The notes below the pieces were generated by a model. It was given only the letters and a program-made list of their open reading frames with translations. It ran no database searches and was not told the origin of the DNA. This document shows, in pieces, positions 21,249 to 31,948 of a stretch of DNA of 64,000 nucleotides. Source of the DNA: Lactarius indigo (taxonomy: Eukaryota; Basidiomycota; Agaricomycetes; Russulales; Russulaceae); contig JAFKAC010000081.1 in the NCBI GenBank assembly GCA_025766275.1, positions 204,043 to 268,042 of the forward strand, given 5' to 3'. The number at the start of each line of letters is the position of its first letter. The stretch's first letter is position 1. The translations under genes were made by a program, and so were the position numbers.

Positions 21249-24200
21249 TCATTGCGGCGGCGTGCCGCGGTGGAATTGTTCCAGCGCCTCTGCGTCCCAC
21301 GGCGCTGGAATACGCGCAACGTCATCGAGGTTCTTGTCCGCGCGCGCATCACGCAGCCGCTCGCGCGTCGGCATTTCCATGCGCGCACGGCACCGTACGA
21401 GACGTAACTTTGTTCGCTTGATCCCTGCGCACGCTTCTCGTCAGCCGGCAGAGCACCTCAAGAGGGAAAGGAGCACGCACAAGTGGCGATCGTCTCGCGG
21501 TCCTCGTCCACGAATGGGTTACCCTTCTGCAGCAAGTCGTCCTGCAGTGCGTACAGGCACCAAAGGGACTCTTCATACAGGCGCTCGCACTCATCGGGCG
21601 ACTTGTGTTGGTCGAGGAGTTCCTTACGCGCCGCTGTGCGACTCTATACGTTTGTATTGCGCTAAGTTTCGTGTGACCAAAGAAAAGGAACAGAGGTGAC
21701 ATACGAGGGTGAGCGCGCGGTTGTACACGAGTTCGTCGACCCAGGTGCCCGGGCCATTGTATTGCGCGGGTAACCATGTCTTGACGAGCGCCGCACGGTC
21801 GTGGCACCGCAAAAAGAGGTCCCTGAACCATCCGAGCGCTGCACCTCCAAATCAGGATTTCTTACCCCGTAAAGGTTGTCACGTGATGACCCACCTTCGT
21901 CGAAGCCTTCAGAAATGACAAAGTCACCCTCTGGATGCCGCATCTCCATGTGCTCCTGGTACTTGCGCAGTTCGTCGATGCCCTTCTGGGAGAACTGCAT
22001 GATGAGCATGTATATCGCAACGGACGTCACCGCGTTGTACTCCGCCTGCACATCTGCATTGCGCCGGCGCGCCGCGAGTTTCTCGTTCTCGCCCTCGCGC
22101 GGGGCAAACTTGCTCGGATCCGGTAGCGGCTCTAAACAGCCCACCCCGAAAATCAACGGTTAGTAATTGAATGAAGAAAAGGAAGCATCAAACGCACTCT
22201 GCGGCACACTCTTCACAAACTCGTACATCTCGTCCGCCCAGCGCGTGATCACGTGAGTCTTCTGTGCCAGCTGCTCCAGCGCACCTAAAAGCTCGTCCTC
22301 TACCGGATCGACCTCGCCTGTACCACCCATGCTCGCAGTGCGCATTCGTGGGGAGTGTGAGCCCATACCTTCCCCGTATCCAATAAAGTGCGGTGGGGAG
22401 CGCGGGATGCTCACGCTCGGACCGAAGAGCTTCTTCGACGCGAGGGTCAGAGCACGCGAAAGGGCGTTTGTCGCGGTGCGACTTGTCGGGATGGGTACAC
22501 TGCCCGGGTTTGGTGGTGGTGGGAAGGTTGGACTCAGGTGGGAAACAGGCGGGAGGTTGTGTGGGAGATCAGGGGAGCGCTTCTCGTCGTCAGCAGAGGC
22601 AGGCGTCGGGGGTACGCGACGGTCAAGGAGTGGCCGACGTCGAGCAGCGTTGATTTCTGTGTCGATCCAAGTTCAATATCGGTAACTTAGGTAGTGTGAA
22701 ATGCGCACCATCCACTGCTTTGTTGAATTCGACGGCCTGTGTATCACCTACTAGCACATATTCTCTTCTGAGAAGTCCATCTTCTTCCGTCTCCCCTGGA
22801 ATGATGGACCCTTCCGTCGACAACGGCTTCAGGGGTGGCCGCGAAACAGGAACATCAGGAGGATTGGAGGTTGTACGAGGTCCCAATGGTGGGGGTACTA
22901 CACCGACAACCTTGGGAGGACTACGGTGAAACTTGGTTATGACTTATCTCATGCGATGACGTTAGTTGATTATCACATACCTTGAGGGTGACCCTTCTTG
23001 GGAGGGTGACGCCCCCTCACTCTCTCGCCTCCTAAAATTAAACTTGCTTGGCGGAATCATTGCGCGGGGGTCCAGAACCTCAGGTGGAATACGCATATGA
23101 TGTTCGGGGATCTTTCCATCCTCCACTGGCTCTTGGGGAACCGGAGTAGGTGACCGGACGGAGATTGGACGGGGGAACTTGGAATTGGTCATGGCTTCAC
23201 TCTTGAAGAAGTCTTCAAAGCTCGCGCGCTCCGCAGGGTTGCGCCGTAGGAGCGTACGGATGAGCCCCTTGACGTCTGGGGGGACGACCTGGGGTGGGTC
23301 TTCGCCTGGGCGCGGCTGATGTAACGGGTCCTCGTCTGGGAACTTAATTCCTTTGGAATGGTCGATCTTCTTAAGAAGTTCGATGTGATTGGAGGCACGA
23401 AAAGGGGCTTTGCCAACGGACATTTCGTAAAGTACGGCACCGACAGACCAAAGGTCAGCCTTGGCGTCGTACTTCTGATAACTTAGGATCTCTGGAGCCA
23501 TGTACAACCTGCGGGGAAGGTACACGTTAAGTTGCCGAGCCAGAGGTGGCAAGAAGGGGGCTTACGGTGATCCGCAAAGAGTCTCTGCCATCATAGCGTT
23601 GGGAAGTGATCGGGCAAAGCCGAAATCGGCTACTTTGAGGAGGGGAACACCTAGGGGATGTCCGCGGACCAAATCCTCATCTCCTGGTGGTCGCAAGAGC
23701 AAGTTTTGTGGCTTTATATCGCGATGAATCAGGTTTCGTTGCCGCAAGAACTTGAGTGCACGCGCTAGGGTCTAGATTGTGAGCGATTGTAACGAAGTAG
23801 ATCAACCAGGACACTCGTACCGAGCTGCCTCAGGAAACTGCGAACAACGATTTCGGCGAGTCCACCTGTCCTAGGATGGGGATAATACTGGGGTGCAGCC
23901 CCGGGTTCTGGGATATATTCTAAATTTTCGACGCGCCCACGTTTCTTGATGTAGTTAGTGAGGTCGCCGCCAGAGCAGTACTCCATGATAAGGTATATGT
24001 TACGCTCGGCGCGCTTGAAAGATGGTCAATGAAGGGCCCCAGCTGCAATGTATGACGCCACGGACAATAATATTAATGAGCTTTGTAATGTGCCGATGTG
24101 ATAATGACTTGAGAATATCGATTTCACTCTGAAGGTTCTCGAAAAGCTTGGTTGAGAGGTTGCCCCGGCTGACCGTCTTGATTGCTACCTCATGTCGCGT

Positions 24201-24393
24201 CTCCTGAGACAAAACGATGAGTCGTAAAAAAGAACGTCACGTCACGACGTACTTCATTATAGCCTTTGTAGACTGTCGCGAAACTTCCCTTGCCGAGGTC
24301 ACCGACGATAACGTATGGTTTGAGCTCGTCGTCCTCTGGTCGTTTACTCGACGAGGGTGTTCTTTGAATTTGAGAGTCTGGGGTGCCCGCCAT
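21249..24393 (-). CDS. ATG1: ATG1 autophagy-initiating serine/threonine kinase
   Basis: Multi-exon. Exon 1 is 24393..24253, exon 2 24203..24066, exon 3 about 24013..23821, then exons to the stop at 21249. The kinase domain begins near residue 27: GKGSFATV glycine loop, VAIK lysine, YCSGGDL hinge, HRDIKPQN catalytic loop, DFG, APE. The C-terminal half carries the Atg1-specific region: [19 protein letters not shown], a Pro-rich linker, [36 protein letters not shown] and [12 protein letters not shown], ending HRGTPPQ. Atg1 binds Atg13 and Atg17 and starts autophagosome formation (established for the family). Every junction I tested kept frame with GT-AG introns. It shares a short divergent promoter with the valyl-tRNA synthetase gene. 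Confidence 0.95.
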
Positions 24394-24562
24394 TGGCGTT
24401 TGGGAGGAAATAGGATAAGGGAGAGTCGTGTGGTGCTCAGTTCGTTTGGTCAGATGAGAGCAGAGCTACTCTAATTAGCCATGCTGCGCCCACCGTCTCG
24501 TGCTCGTGGGATGATTATGTAACACCTACCTTTCCAAAATGACTCGAGCTGTGTGCGGCTGT
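24394..24562. promoter_or_regulatory. Bidirectional promoter of ATG1 and VAS1
   Basis: Only about 170 bp separate the ATG1 start (24393, minus) from the first likely VAS1 start (24563, plus); an upstream in-frame ATG at 24539 shortens it further. Both genes must start transcription inside or very near this interval, so they may be co-regulated. Confidence 0.5.
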
Positions 24563-27500
24563 ATGCTCGCGTCAAGGTTGCATCGATCTTTCCTTAGATT
24601 ACGACTACGACACCCTCATTCTACTCTCATGTCCCAAGCTCAAAATATCGCTCCGGTGCGATCAGACCCTCCATCTGGCTCCGCCACTCCATCGGGCAGT
24701 GAGCCAAACCCCAATTCGAAGAGCGCAGGTGTGTCCCCAGGGATTCGGATTATCGTATATTACCAACCACCCTTGCATTGTATAGCAAAGAAGGAGGCAA
24801 AACGATTAGAGAAGGAAGCAAAACTCGCTGCGAAGGCCGCCAAGGTTGCAGCGGTTACGCCAGCAGGGGAAAAAAAAGCCAAGGAAAAGCTCATCAAGGA
24901 GGAAGAGGCACCTTTCGTGAATACGACGCCAAGGGGGAAGAAAAAAGGTGCGTTTCCTGTCTATATATAGAGTGCCGATCTAATGCATATTTTGTAGATG
25001 TGTCAGGGCCCATGGCCTCCAGCTACAATCCTATTGCCGTCGAGGCGGCTTGGTACGACTGGTGGCACGAGCAAGGTTTTTTCAAGCCCGAGCTTGGTCA
25101 AGATGGTGGTACCAAGTCTGAAGGACTATTCGTAATATCTGCGCCCCCGCCGAACGTGACCGGTAGCCTGCACATAGGTCACGCGCTTACCACTGCCATC
25201 CAGGATGGACTCGTGCGTTGGTGAGTAGCAGGAGGGTTATTTAGTTTGCTCTGACGTCTCGAAGGTATCGAATGTTAGGGAAGACTACACTATTCGTCCC
25301 CGGTTTTGATCACGCGGGGATCTCAACACAGTCTGTCGTTGAGAAACGTTTATTCAAGACGTCAGGCAGGACACGTCATGATCTTGGTCGCGAGAAGTTC
25401 CTCGAGACTATGTTGGAGTGGAAAAACGAGTCAGCCTTCGTCATTTGTCAACAGCATGATTCTAATTCTTCCCGGATAGCTACCAAGAACGTATCACCAA
25501 ACAACTTTATCGACTTGGAGGCAGCTACGACTGGTCTCGTGTTGCCTTCACAATGAATCCTGTAGGCTCCTCAATCGGCTTTGTTTTATTGGACCAATGT
25601 TCTAGTTTCCACTCGTAGCAACTGTCAACAGCTGTTGTTGAGACTTTTTGTCGTCTACACGAGGAAGGGATTATATACCGCGCTAATCGACTTGTGAACT
25701 GGTGCGTCCGTCTCAATACTACGCTCTCCAATCTTGAAGTAGGCGTTTTGTACTGTCTATGCCGACGTAATGCTCAGGCCTTCCGCAGGTGGATCAGAAA
25801 CAGCTCGAGAAACGAACGTTTTTAAGCGTTCCGGGATATGCTCCTGGAGAAAAATTCGAGTTTGGTGTCATCACATCATTTGCGTATCCCATAGAGAACT
25901 CAGGTTTGGCATATACCCGTGACCAAACGTTCTCACACTGAAACGAGAGTAATGACCCAGACGAGAAGATTATTGTGGCGACCACGCGTCCGGAGACAAT
26001 GCTCGGTGATACTGCCATCGCTGTGCATCCCGACGACGAGCGCTACAAAGTGAATAATATATTTTGCTTCGATGGTCACCCGTCCAAAAATTGACTTAGT
26101 CCCTCAGCACCTTCACGGAAAGTTTGCTGTTCATCCCTTTGTGCAACGCCGCATTCCGATAGTGAAAGACGATATCGCGGTCGATATGACCTTTGGAACT
26201 GGTGCCGTAAAGATCACGCCTGCTCACGATCCGAACGATTACGAAGTCGGAGTACGGCACAAGCTTGACTTCATCAACATTCTAAACGATGACGGTACTT
26301 TCAACGCAAATGCCGGGCCTCAGTTCCAAGTACGTCCTTCGCCTAAGTATAGATAATTTCATTCGTCATACTCTGCTATAGGGCATGAAGCGTTTCCATG
26401 CGCGTGTAGAGGTTGTGAAGAAGCTGAAAGAGCTCGGGTTATTTATCGAAACGAAGGACAACCCCATGCAGATTCCTATTTGCAGGTGCGAAGGCCATCT
26501 CCCTCTCGAAATAGATCTAACGTCCATGCAGTAAATCGGGTGATGTCATCGAGCCCGTGCTTAAGCCCCAGTGGTGGGTAGACTGCAAGCCTCTCGCTGA
26601 GGAGGCCATTAAGGTGGTCTCGTTACAGTTATTTTTTGCACGATACTAAAGTACTTTACAGCGCACCAGGGCCGGCGAGCTTCATATCGCGCCAAAACAG
26701 TCTGAAGCCGACTGGTATAGGTGGTTGGAGAACATCCAAGACTGGTGTATTTCGCGTCAGCTCTGGTGGGGGCATCGTTGTCCGGCCTACTTCGTACGCA
26801 TAGAAGGCCAAGAACAAGATGCAAGTCGCGCGTTCCCTCTCTTTAATTCGTTCTAAAAATTTTGTATAGGCTACAGACGGTAAATGGTGGGTAGTGGGAC
26901 GCGACTTGGAGGAGGCTACTTTGCGGGCAAAGAAGCTTGCTGGTAGCTCAGCGTTCAAGCTGGAACAAGACGAAGACGTGCTCGACACCTGGTTTTCTTC
27001 TGGTTTGTGGCCGTTCTCTATCCTCGGTTGGCCCGAGAAGGTAAAAGCATTTTCTTGTAACCCGTGCTCGTCTCGCTCAATAATCCCCAGACCGTGGACT
27101 TCGCAAAGTTCTACCCGACCTCCATGCTCGAGACGGGATGGGATATTCTCTTCTTCTGGGTTGCGCGTATGGTAATGCTTGGCCTAAGACTGACAGGCGA
27201 AATGCCTTTCAAAGAAGTACTTTGCCATGCGATGATTCGCGACGCACATGGCCGCAAGATGTCGAAGTCTCTTGGAAATGTGATCGATCCTCTTGACGTT
27301 ATTCAAGGCCTCTCCCTCGAAAACCTCCACCTGAAACTGCATGAAGGAAACCTTGACGCGGCCGAAATCGAAAAGGCCAAACTTGGCCAGAAGAAGGATT
27401 TCCCGAAAGGCATCCCACAGTGCGGCACGGACGCATTGCGTTTCGCACTTTGCGCTTACAGTGGTGGAGGTAACTACTTATCATTGTACGCTCTATGTTA

Positions 27501-28832
27501 TGACTGACGAAGGGCTTTAGGGCGCGATATTAACCTCGAAATCTTGCGCGTGGAAGGCTACCGCAAGTTCTGCAACAAGATCTTTAACGCGACGAAATTC
27601 GCCATGTTGAAGCTCGACGAGTCATTCATACCTGAAGCGACGCCTCAGGTCCGTACGGTTCCTAGGATAGCGTACATTTCTAAATTCCCCGTTGACAGCC
27701 CACTGGCAACGAGACTCTTGTTGAAAAGTGGATCCTACATAAACTCAACATCGCCGCCACCGAAACTAACAAGCAGCTCGGCGAACGCAACTTCATGGCC
27801 GCGACCAATGCCGTGTACAATTTTTGGCTTTATGAGCTGTGCGATGTCTACATCGTGCGCCGTTTTCCTCTTGTTTGATCCGCCTCGTCGATGTTGAGCA
27901 GAAGATTAGGAAGCGATGAAGCCTATGACGGACCCCACTGTTTCTGCGGAAACGCGCATCTCAGCTCAGCAGACGCTCTATACGTGTCTAGACCACGGGC
28001 TACGCCTGCTACATCCATTCATGCCCTTTGTGACGGAAGAGCTATGGCAACGCCTCTCCAGACGGCCTAACGACGCGACACCGTCCATTATGGTATCAAA
28101 GTACCCGATATCTGTACGTCTTTCTTTTCTACGATTGGCCGCGATAGACGAAGAGTTTTGTAGGATCCGGCCTTTGTATTCGACGACGCAGACAAACATT
28201 TCGATCTGCTCTTCAACGCGATTCGGGCGGGTCGCTCGCTCGCGGCGTCATATAACATACAGTCAGATATCCAGAGTAGGTCCCGACAGCAAACACCAGC
28301 TCCTTGCTAAACGGTTTGTGTAGTCTTTATTCATATACAGGATGATGCCGAAGCGGCCCTTTTCGAGTCTCAGAAGGGTGTCATTACAACGCTCACTAAG
28401 GGCTGCAAGTCCGCGGAGGTTGTCCGCGACGCCAGCAAGATCCCACCCGGCTGTGGGTCATCAGTACTCACACCGACGATTAGCGTCCACATTCTCGTAC
28501 GCGTACGTCCTGTAGTCCGCTTTGCGCCAATTCCCTCTGATACACATTGACCCCAGGGCCTGGTCGACCTTGACGCTGAGATCGCCAAGTGTGAGAAGAA
28601 GCTCCAACTCGCCCAGTTGAACCTATATAAAGTCAGAAAGGTGGAGGCACAGTCAGACTATGTAGAGACCGTTCCAGAGAACGTGCGAGTTGTCAATGAG
28701 GACAGGGTACGTCTCACCTCGATGCTTTTTTACGTATTATAGAATCACTGATAACGCGCGCAGAGGAAAACATTAGAGGCGGAAATCGCTTCGCTGGAAT
28801 CCTCAAAGGAGACGTTTGCGAAGTTGAAGTAA
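24563..28832 (+). CDS. VAS1: Valyl-tRNA synthetase, probably cytosolic and mitochondrial from one gene
   Basis: Multi-exon class I aminoacyl-tRNA synthetase that charges tRNA-Val. It has the HIGH-type motif [18 protein letters not shown], the editing-domain strings [14 protein letters not shown] and [33 protein letters not shown], the KMSKS loop [17 protein letters not shown], the anticodon-binding part [17 protein letters not shown], and a C-terminal coiled coil ending FAKLK. The ATG at 24563 gives an Arg/Leu/Ser-rich, acid-free presequence ([18 protein letters not shown]). A second in-frame ATG at 24629 (MSQAQN) would give the cytosolic form, as in yeast VAS1. A third ATG at 24539 is possible. 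A Lys/Ala-rich extension precedes the core. The intron 26821..26869 has a GC donor (GCAAGT). Confidence 0.95.
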
Positions 28833-29721
28833 TCTAGATCTACGGAACTTAGTGGATCGGGACCCTTGCTCTTTCATCACGAACGGCATAGGGCTAGACC
28901 TGAGAGTTTTACCGTCATATTTCCGAGGAGAGTGGAACAGAACAGCATGGATGGTTGAGCCCTGATCATTTGATGTACATTGCTACGCTCCGTTTTCGTC
29001 TTGATTCAAAGGTTCCATACGTGACCGATCAGTAATCCTTACTAGAATTTACTCAAGTGTACGTAGCGGTCAGGCCTAAATTCCTCAAGGACGCCTTGGC
29101 TCGGATGATAGGTTGTGTGTTGTCGAGCACAACTTGGGCAGCGTTTGGCACGCTCATAATAGTGGATGTATGTGGACAGTGTCAAGGGAAGGTAATCAAT
29201 AGGAGAGAGCGTGGGTGCCCTTCTACTGTAATGACGGTGTAATGACGGTGACTGGGGCTCAGGCTCAAGGTCGGGCTATGGTGGGACGACTTGCCATTCG
29301 CATATGTTCGAACGGCCTGCATACCGCTCCGAGTCTAGAACTGTCGTTATCGACGTGAAGAATGCCAAGAGCCCTGCCAAGAGCGCGATGTACTCTCCGT
29401 CTCCGCGACTACCCAAGACTACGAGATGCACACTACGAGATGCATGATGAGTTGCTACATCCCAACCCACAATGGTTCACTTGATTCGTTTGGACAGTTG
29501 GTCCACTCAGCTTTCCTAGGAGCTACGACAGCCTACGAGTCCTACCTTACAATATGGTCCCCACCGGCCAGAGGAATTGTGAAGTATGGAAGCTACCTGG
29601 GTCAGACGAGTAGGTACGGGCTTCGTGCATACGGTCATCGCAGTTGGTCAGTTAGATTACATACAAGAAAGCGATCAAAGTCCCGTTAAGAATGATATGT
29701 ACCATAGATCACTATGTCACA
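28833..29721. other. Spacer with the duplicated 3' flank of chloroperoxidase 1
   Basis: No coding sequence recognised. The right part (about 29490-29721) is similar to 44490-44741, the 3' flank of the second chloroperoxidase copy. The segmental duplication therefore includes downstream DNA. Confidence 0.5.
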
Positions 29722-30877
29722 TTAGAGGAGATTTAACGGCCGGTCGACCTCCTCATCAATGCCAAGTTCAACACGGAACACAGTACGGTTGAATGCGAGT
29801 ATCGTCAGGCCCATTTGGTCGCGAATACGCGATTCCCAGCCTTCAGGGAAGCGTTCCTCAGTCAGGAACGTGTAGATGTCGTCTAGGCGACCACCAAAGA
29901 CGGTCAACAGCGTCGATCCACTGAACGAAGATAGAATAAGTAAGGCGATCAGACATGGGAATGAACGACGGCAAAGGCCGCACGTACTTGGTAGAGCCGA
30001 ATAACTTGTGTCCAGTGGATTGGGAGTACTGGCCATTAGTGGCCTTTGCCTCACGACGGCGCTCACCCAGCCGCCGCGACAGGTCAGTTGCGGTGAAGGT
30101 GCGGTTCATATTGAGATCTGCGGTCGCGTTTGCGACGTGTGCTGCGATGTCGAAATAGGGAGATTCTTTGGACGGGAGAGATCTCTGCGAGGTGGGCTGC
30201 GTGACCTTCTTGAGTGGTGGACCGGTGGCCGACTTGAGAAACGCGGCCACCAATTCGCCATCCGGCAAGCCCTGATGGAACTGATGGATTATGTCACGAC
30301 CTGCGAAACGCAGCTCAGCTGCAACGCCTGGTGCTACGAGGCTAAGGGTATCAGCACGTACGGACCAACGAGGCGTCGTGCTCGATGCCGTTGTGTACAT
30401 CGATATCCGCAAGATCCAAGCGCCCAGTGCTGTAAGGGCGATCCAGGACCTGGGCGATGTAGCGCGGTACGAATAGACAAAACGAGGGAGAAAAATTGTA
30501 GGTCGACCGAATAGTCCCAGAGAGTTCCTTGAAAGAAATGTCGCGTCCATCACGCTTGATGATTCCTTGCGGACGGGGTACGTAAGCCGAGCTCACCTAT
30601 GTCATGGGTCAACGAACGTACCGTGATTTGCCATGGCGTTGAGTGCAGGGCACGAACAGCGGCTGTCGCCACTTCGCGGGGGAATGTACTCAGGCCAGAC
30701 ACCACCTTCACCTGGATGTCCCTTCGGTGTCACGCTACCAATCTTGCGCTTAAATGTGAAAAGATTGACGAAGACAAGAGAAAGGTCCCAGGTGAGTAGG
30801 CCTACGGAGAACAAGGCCTCGAAAAGGATTGATACAGTGCCGCGGCCGATGCGGCGGAGAGCGGTGAGGATGACCAT
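29722..30877 (-). CDS. Chloroperoxidase / unspecific peroxygenase-like heme-thiolate enzyme 1 (323 aa)
   Basis: Four exons: 30877..30622, 30565..30362, 30300..29988, 29920..29722, summing to 972 nt in one frame. The motif CSCPALNAMANHG carries the PCP-type proximal cysteine that binds heme iron. IEHDASLVR is the EHD acid-base motif of the peroxidase_2 family. LTVFGGRLDDIYTFLTEE and EGWESR are typical C-terminal strings. The family oxidises or halogenates organic substrates with H2O2 (established). Unlike the secreted peroxygenases I know, it begins with a hydrophobic segment (residues about 14-42) and no obvious cleavage site, so it may be membrane-anchored. A close paralogue lies at 44.7-45.9 kb. 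Confidence 0.85.
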
Positions 30878-31948
30878 GACAAGGTATGGAAGATAGTCGA
30901 AGACAACGAAGAATAAAGAGCGTTTTTTCGCTGGTCCTCTCTGTGTCCAGAATTTATATCCTTCGGCGTCACCATGGTTGATGGAGACCTGTCATTATGT
31001 AACCAGGCATTGCCCGATTTTGCATAACAAACAAAACACGGCCGAATAACCCTGTCGGTATCAGTGCTACGTACTGCGACCCGAAGAGTGACGAGAGTGG
31101 AGAAGGGAACTATACGTCGGATGGTAGAGACTTCTCGAGTGGACTTAGCATTCTCGAACTCGAGTGCGGGTTCGCGGACTGACGTGATACGTAATGCTAG
31201 ACCTAACACAGGGATTGTGTCCACAGTCGTGTTCAACGGCGTGTTCCCAGCGAAAGTCCCTGAGGCACGCAAGAGTAGTGGCGCGTAACTGGCGCAGACG
31301 TATGGAGGGATTCCGGAAACTCGGGGAATACTGAGGAGGCCGCGGTCTGGCCAATGGACGAACCTTTCGATGCAGTGCATTAATCGAGCAACCGACTGAC
31401 CTCTCGCCATCGTAGGGACAATTGCATAACCGCAAATGAGAGAAGCAGGGGTTTGACTGTCTGGGGTAATTGAAAGACATGAGAACACACATGACCTCAG
31501 GCGACGGGCTGCCGCCTCATCAAGAACATCTTCCCAAAACCGACGACGGAAATGAATCACTAGCATAGGAATCTGTCGAGAATAAATTGAATAATATGGG
31601 TCCATTACAAGTCGATACGGTAAAGAGTGTTCCAACGATTTATGATAAGCATTCCAAGTGAATCGAGTTAGGCACAGTTACCCACTTGATCTTCCCCTCT
31701 ACAGTACATGGTGTCTGATGAAAAGGCGGCGTCTCAGTCTGTCCGCGCGTCTATCGACATATCTTCGCGCCCATCGTTCCTGTTCCCACACGCTCGCGTT
31801 TGCATCGGCCCTCGCCGCGGCTTATTGAGGGCCTAGCCATAGGCGGTGTACGTCTTCCAGTTACCACAGTCCTCATTATCGCCATCACCTGTAGGCAGAT
31901 CATCCTCTGCATAACTCGACCGGTTCCTCCGCAGTCCTCGCTCCTGTC
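30878..31948. other. Spacer between chloroperoxidase 1 and NLR-E
   Basis: The left part is the promoter of chloroperoxidase 1. A 278-codon minus-strand ORF (30802..31635) overlaps that gene's first exon in another frame and resembles nothing. I treat it as chance. From about 31730 the sequence matches the 5' flanks of the other NLRs (CGCGTCTATC, GTTTGCATCGGCC), so the duplicated cassette begins there. Confidence 0.45.

Noticed and set aside
21349..21831. 160-codon minus-strand ORF and similar long frames inside ATG1
   Set aside because: They are other-frame shadows of ATG1 exons. The true frame is fixed by [25 protein letters not shown] and the HRGTPPQ end.
30802..31635. 278-codon minus-strand ORF upstream of chloroperoxidase 1
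   Set aside because: It overlaps the real first exon in another frame, has no recognisable domain, and its composition looks like random translation.
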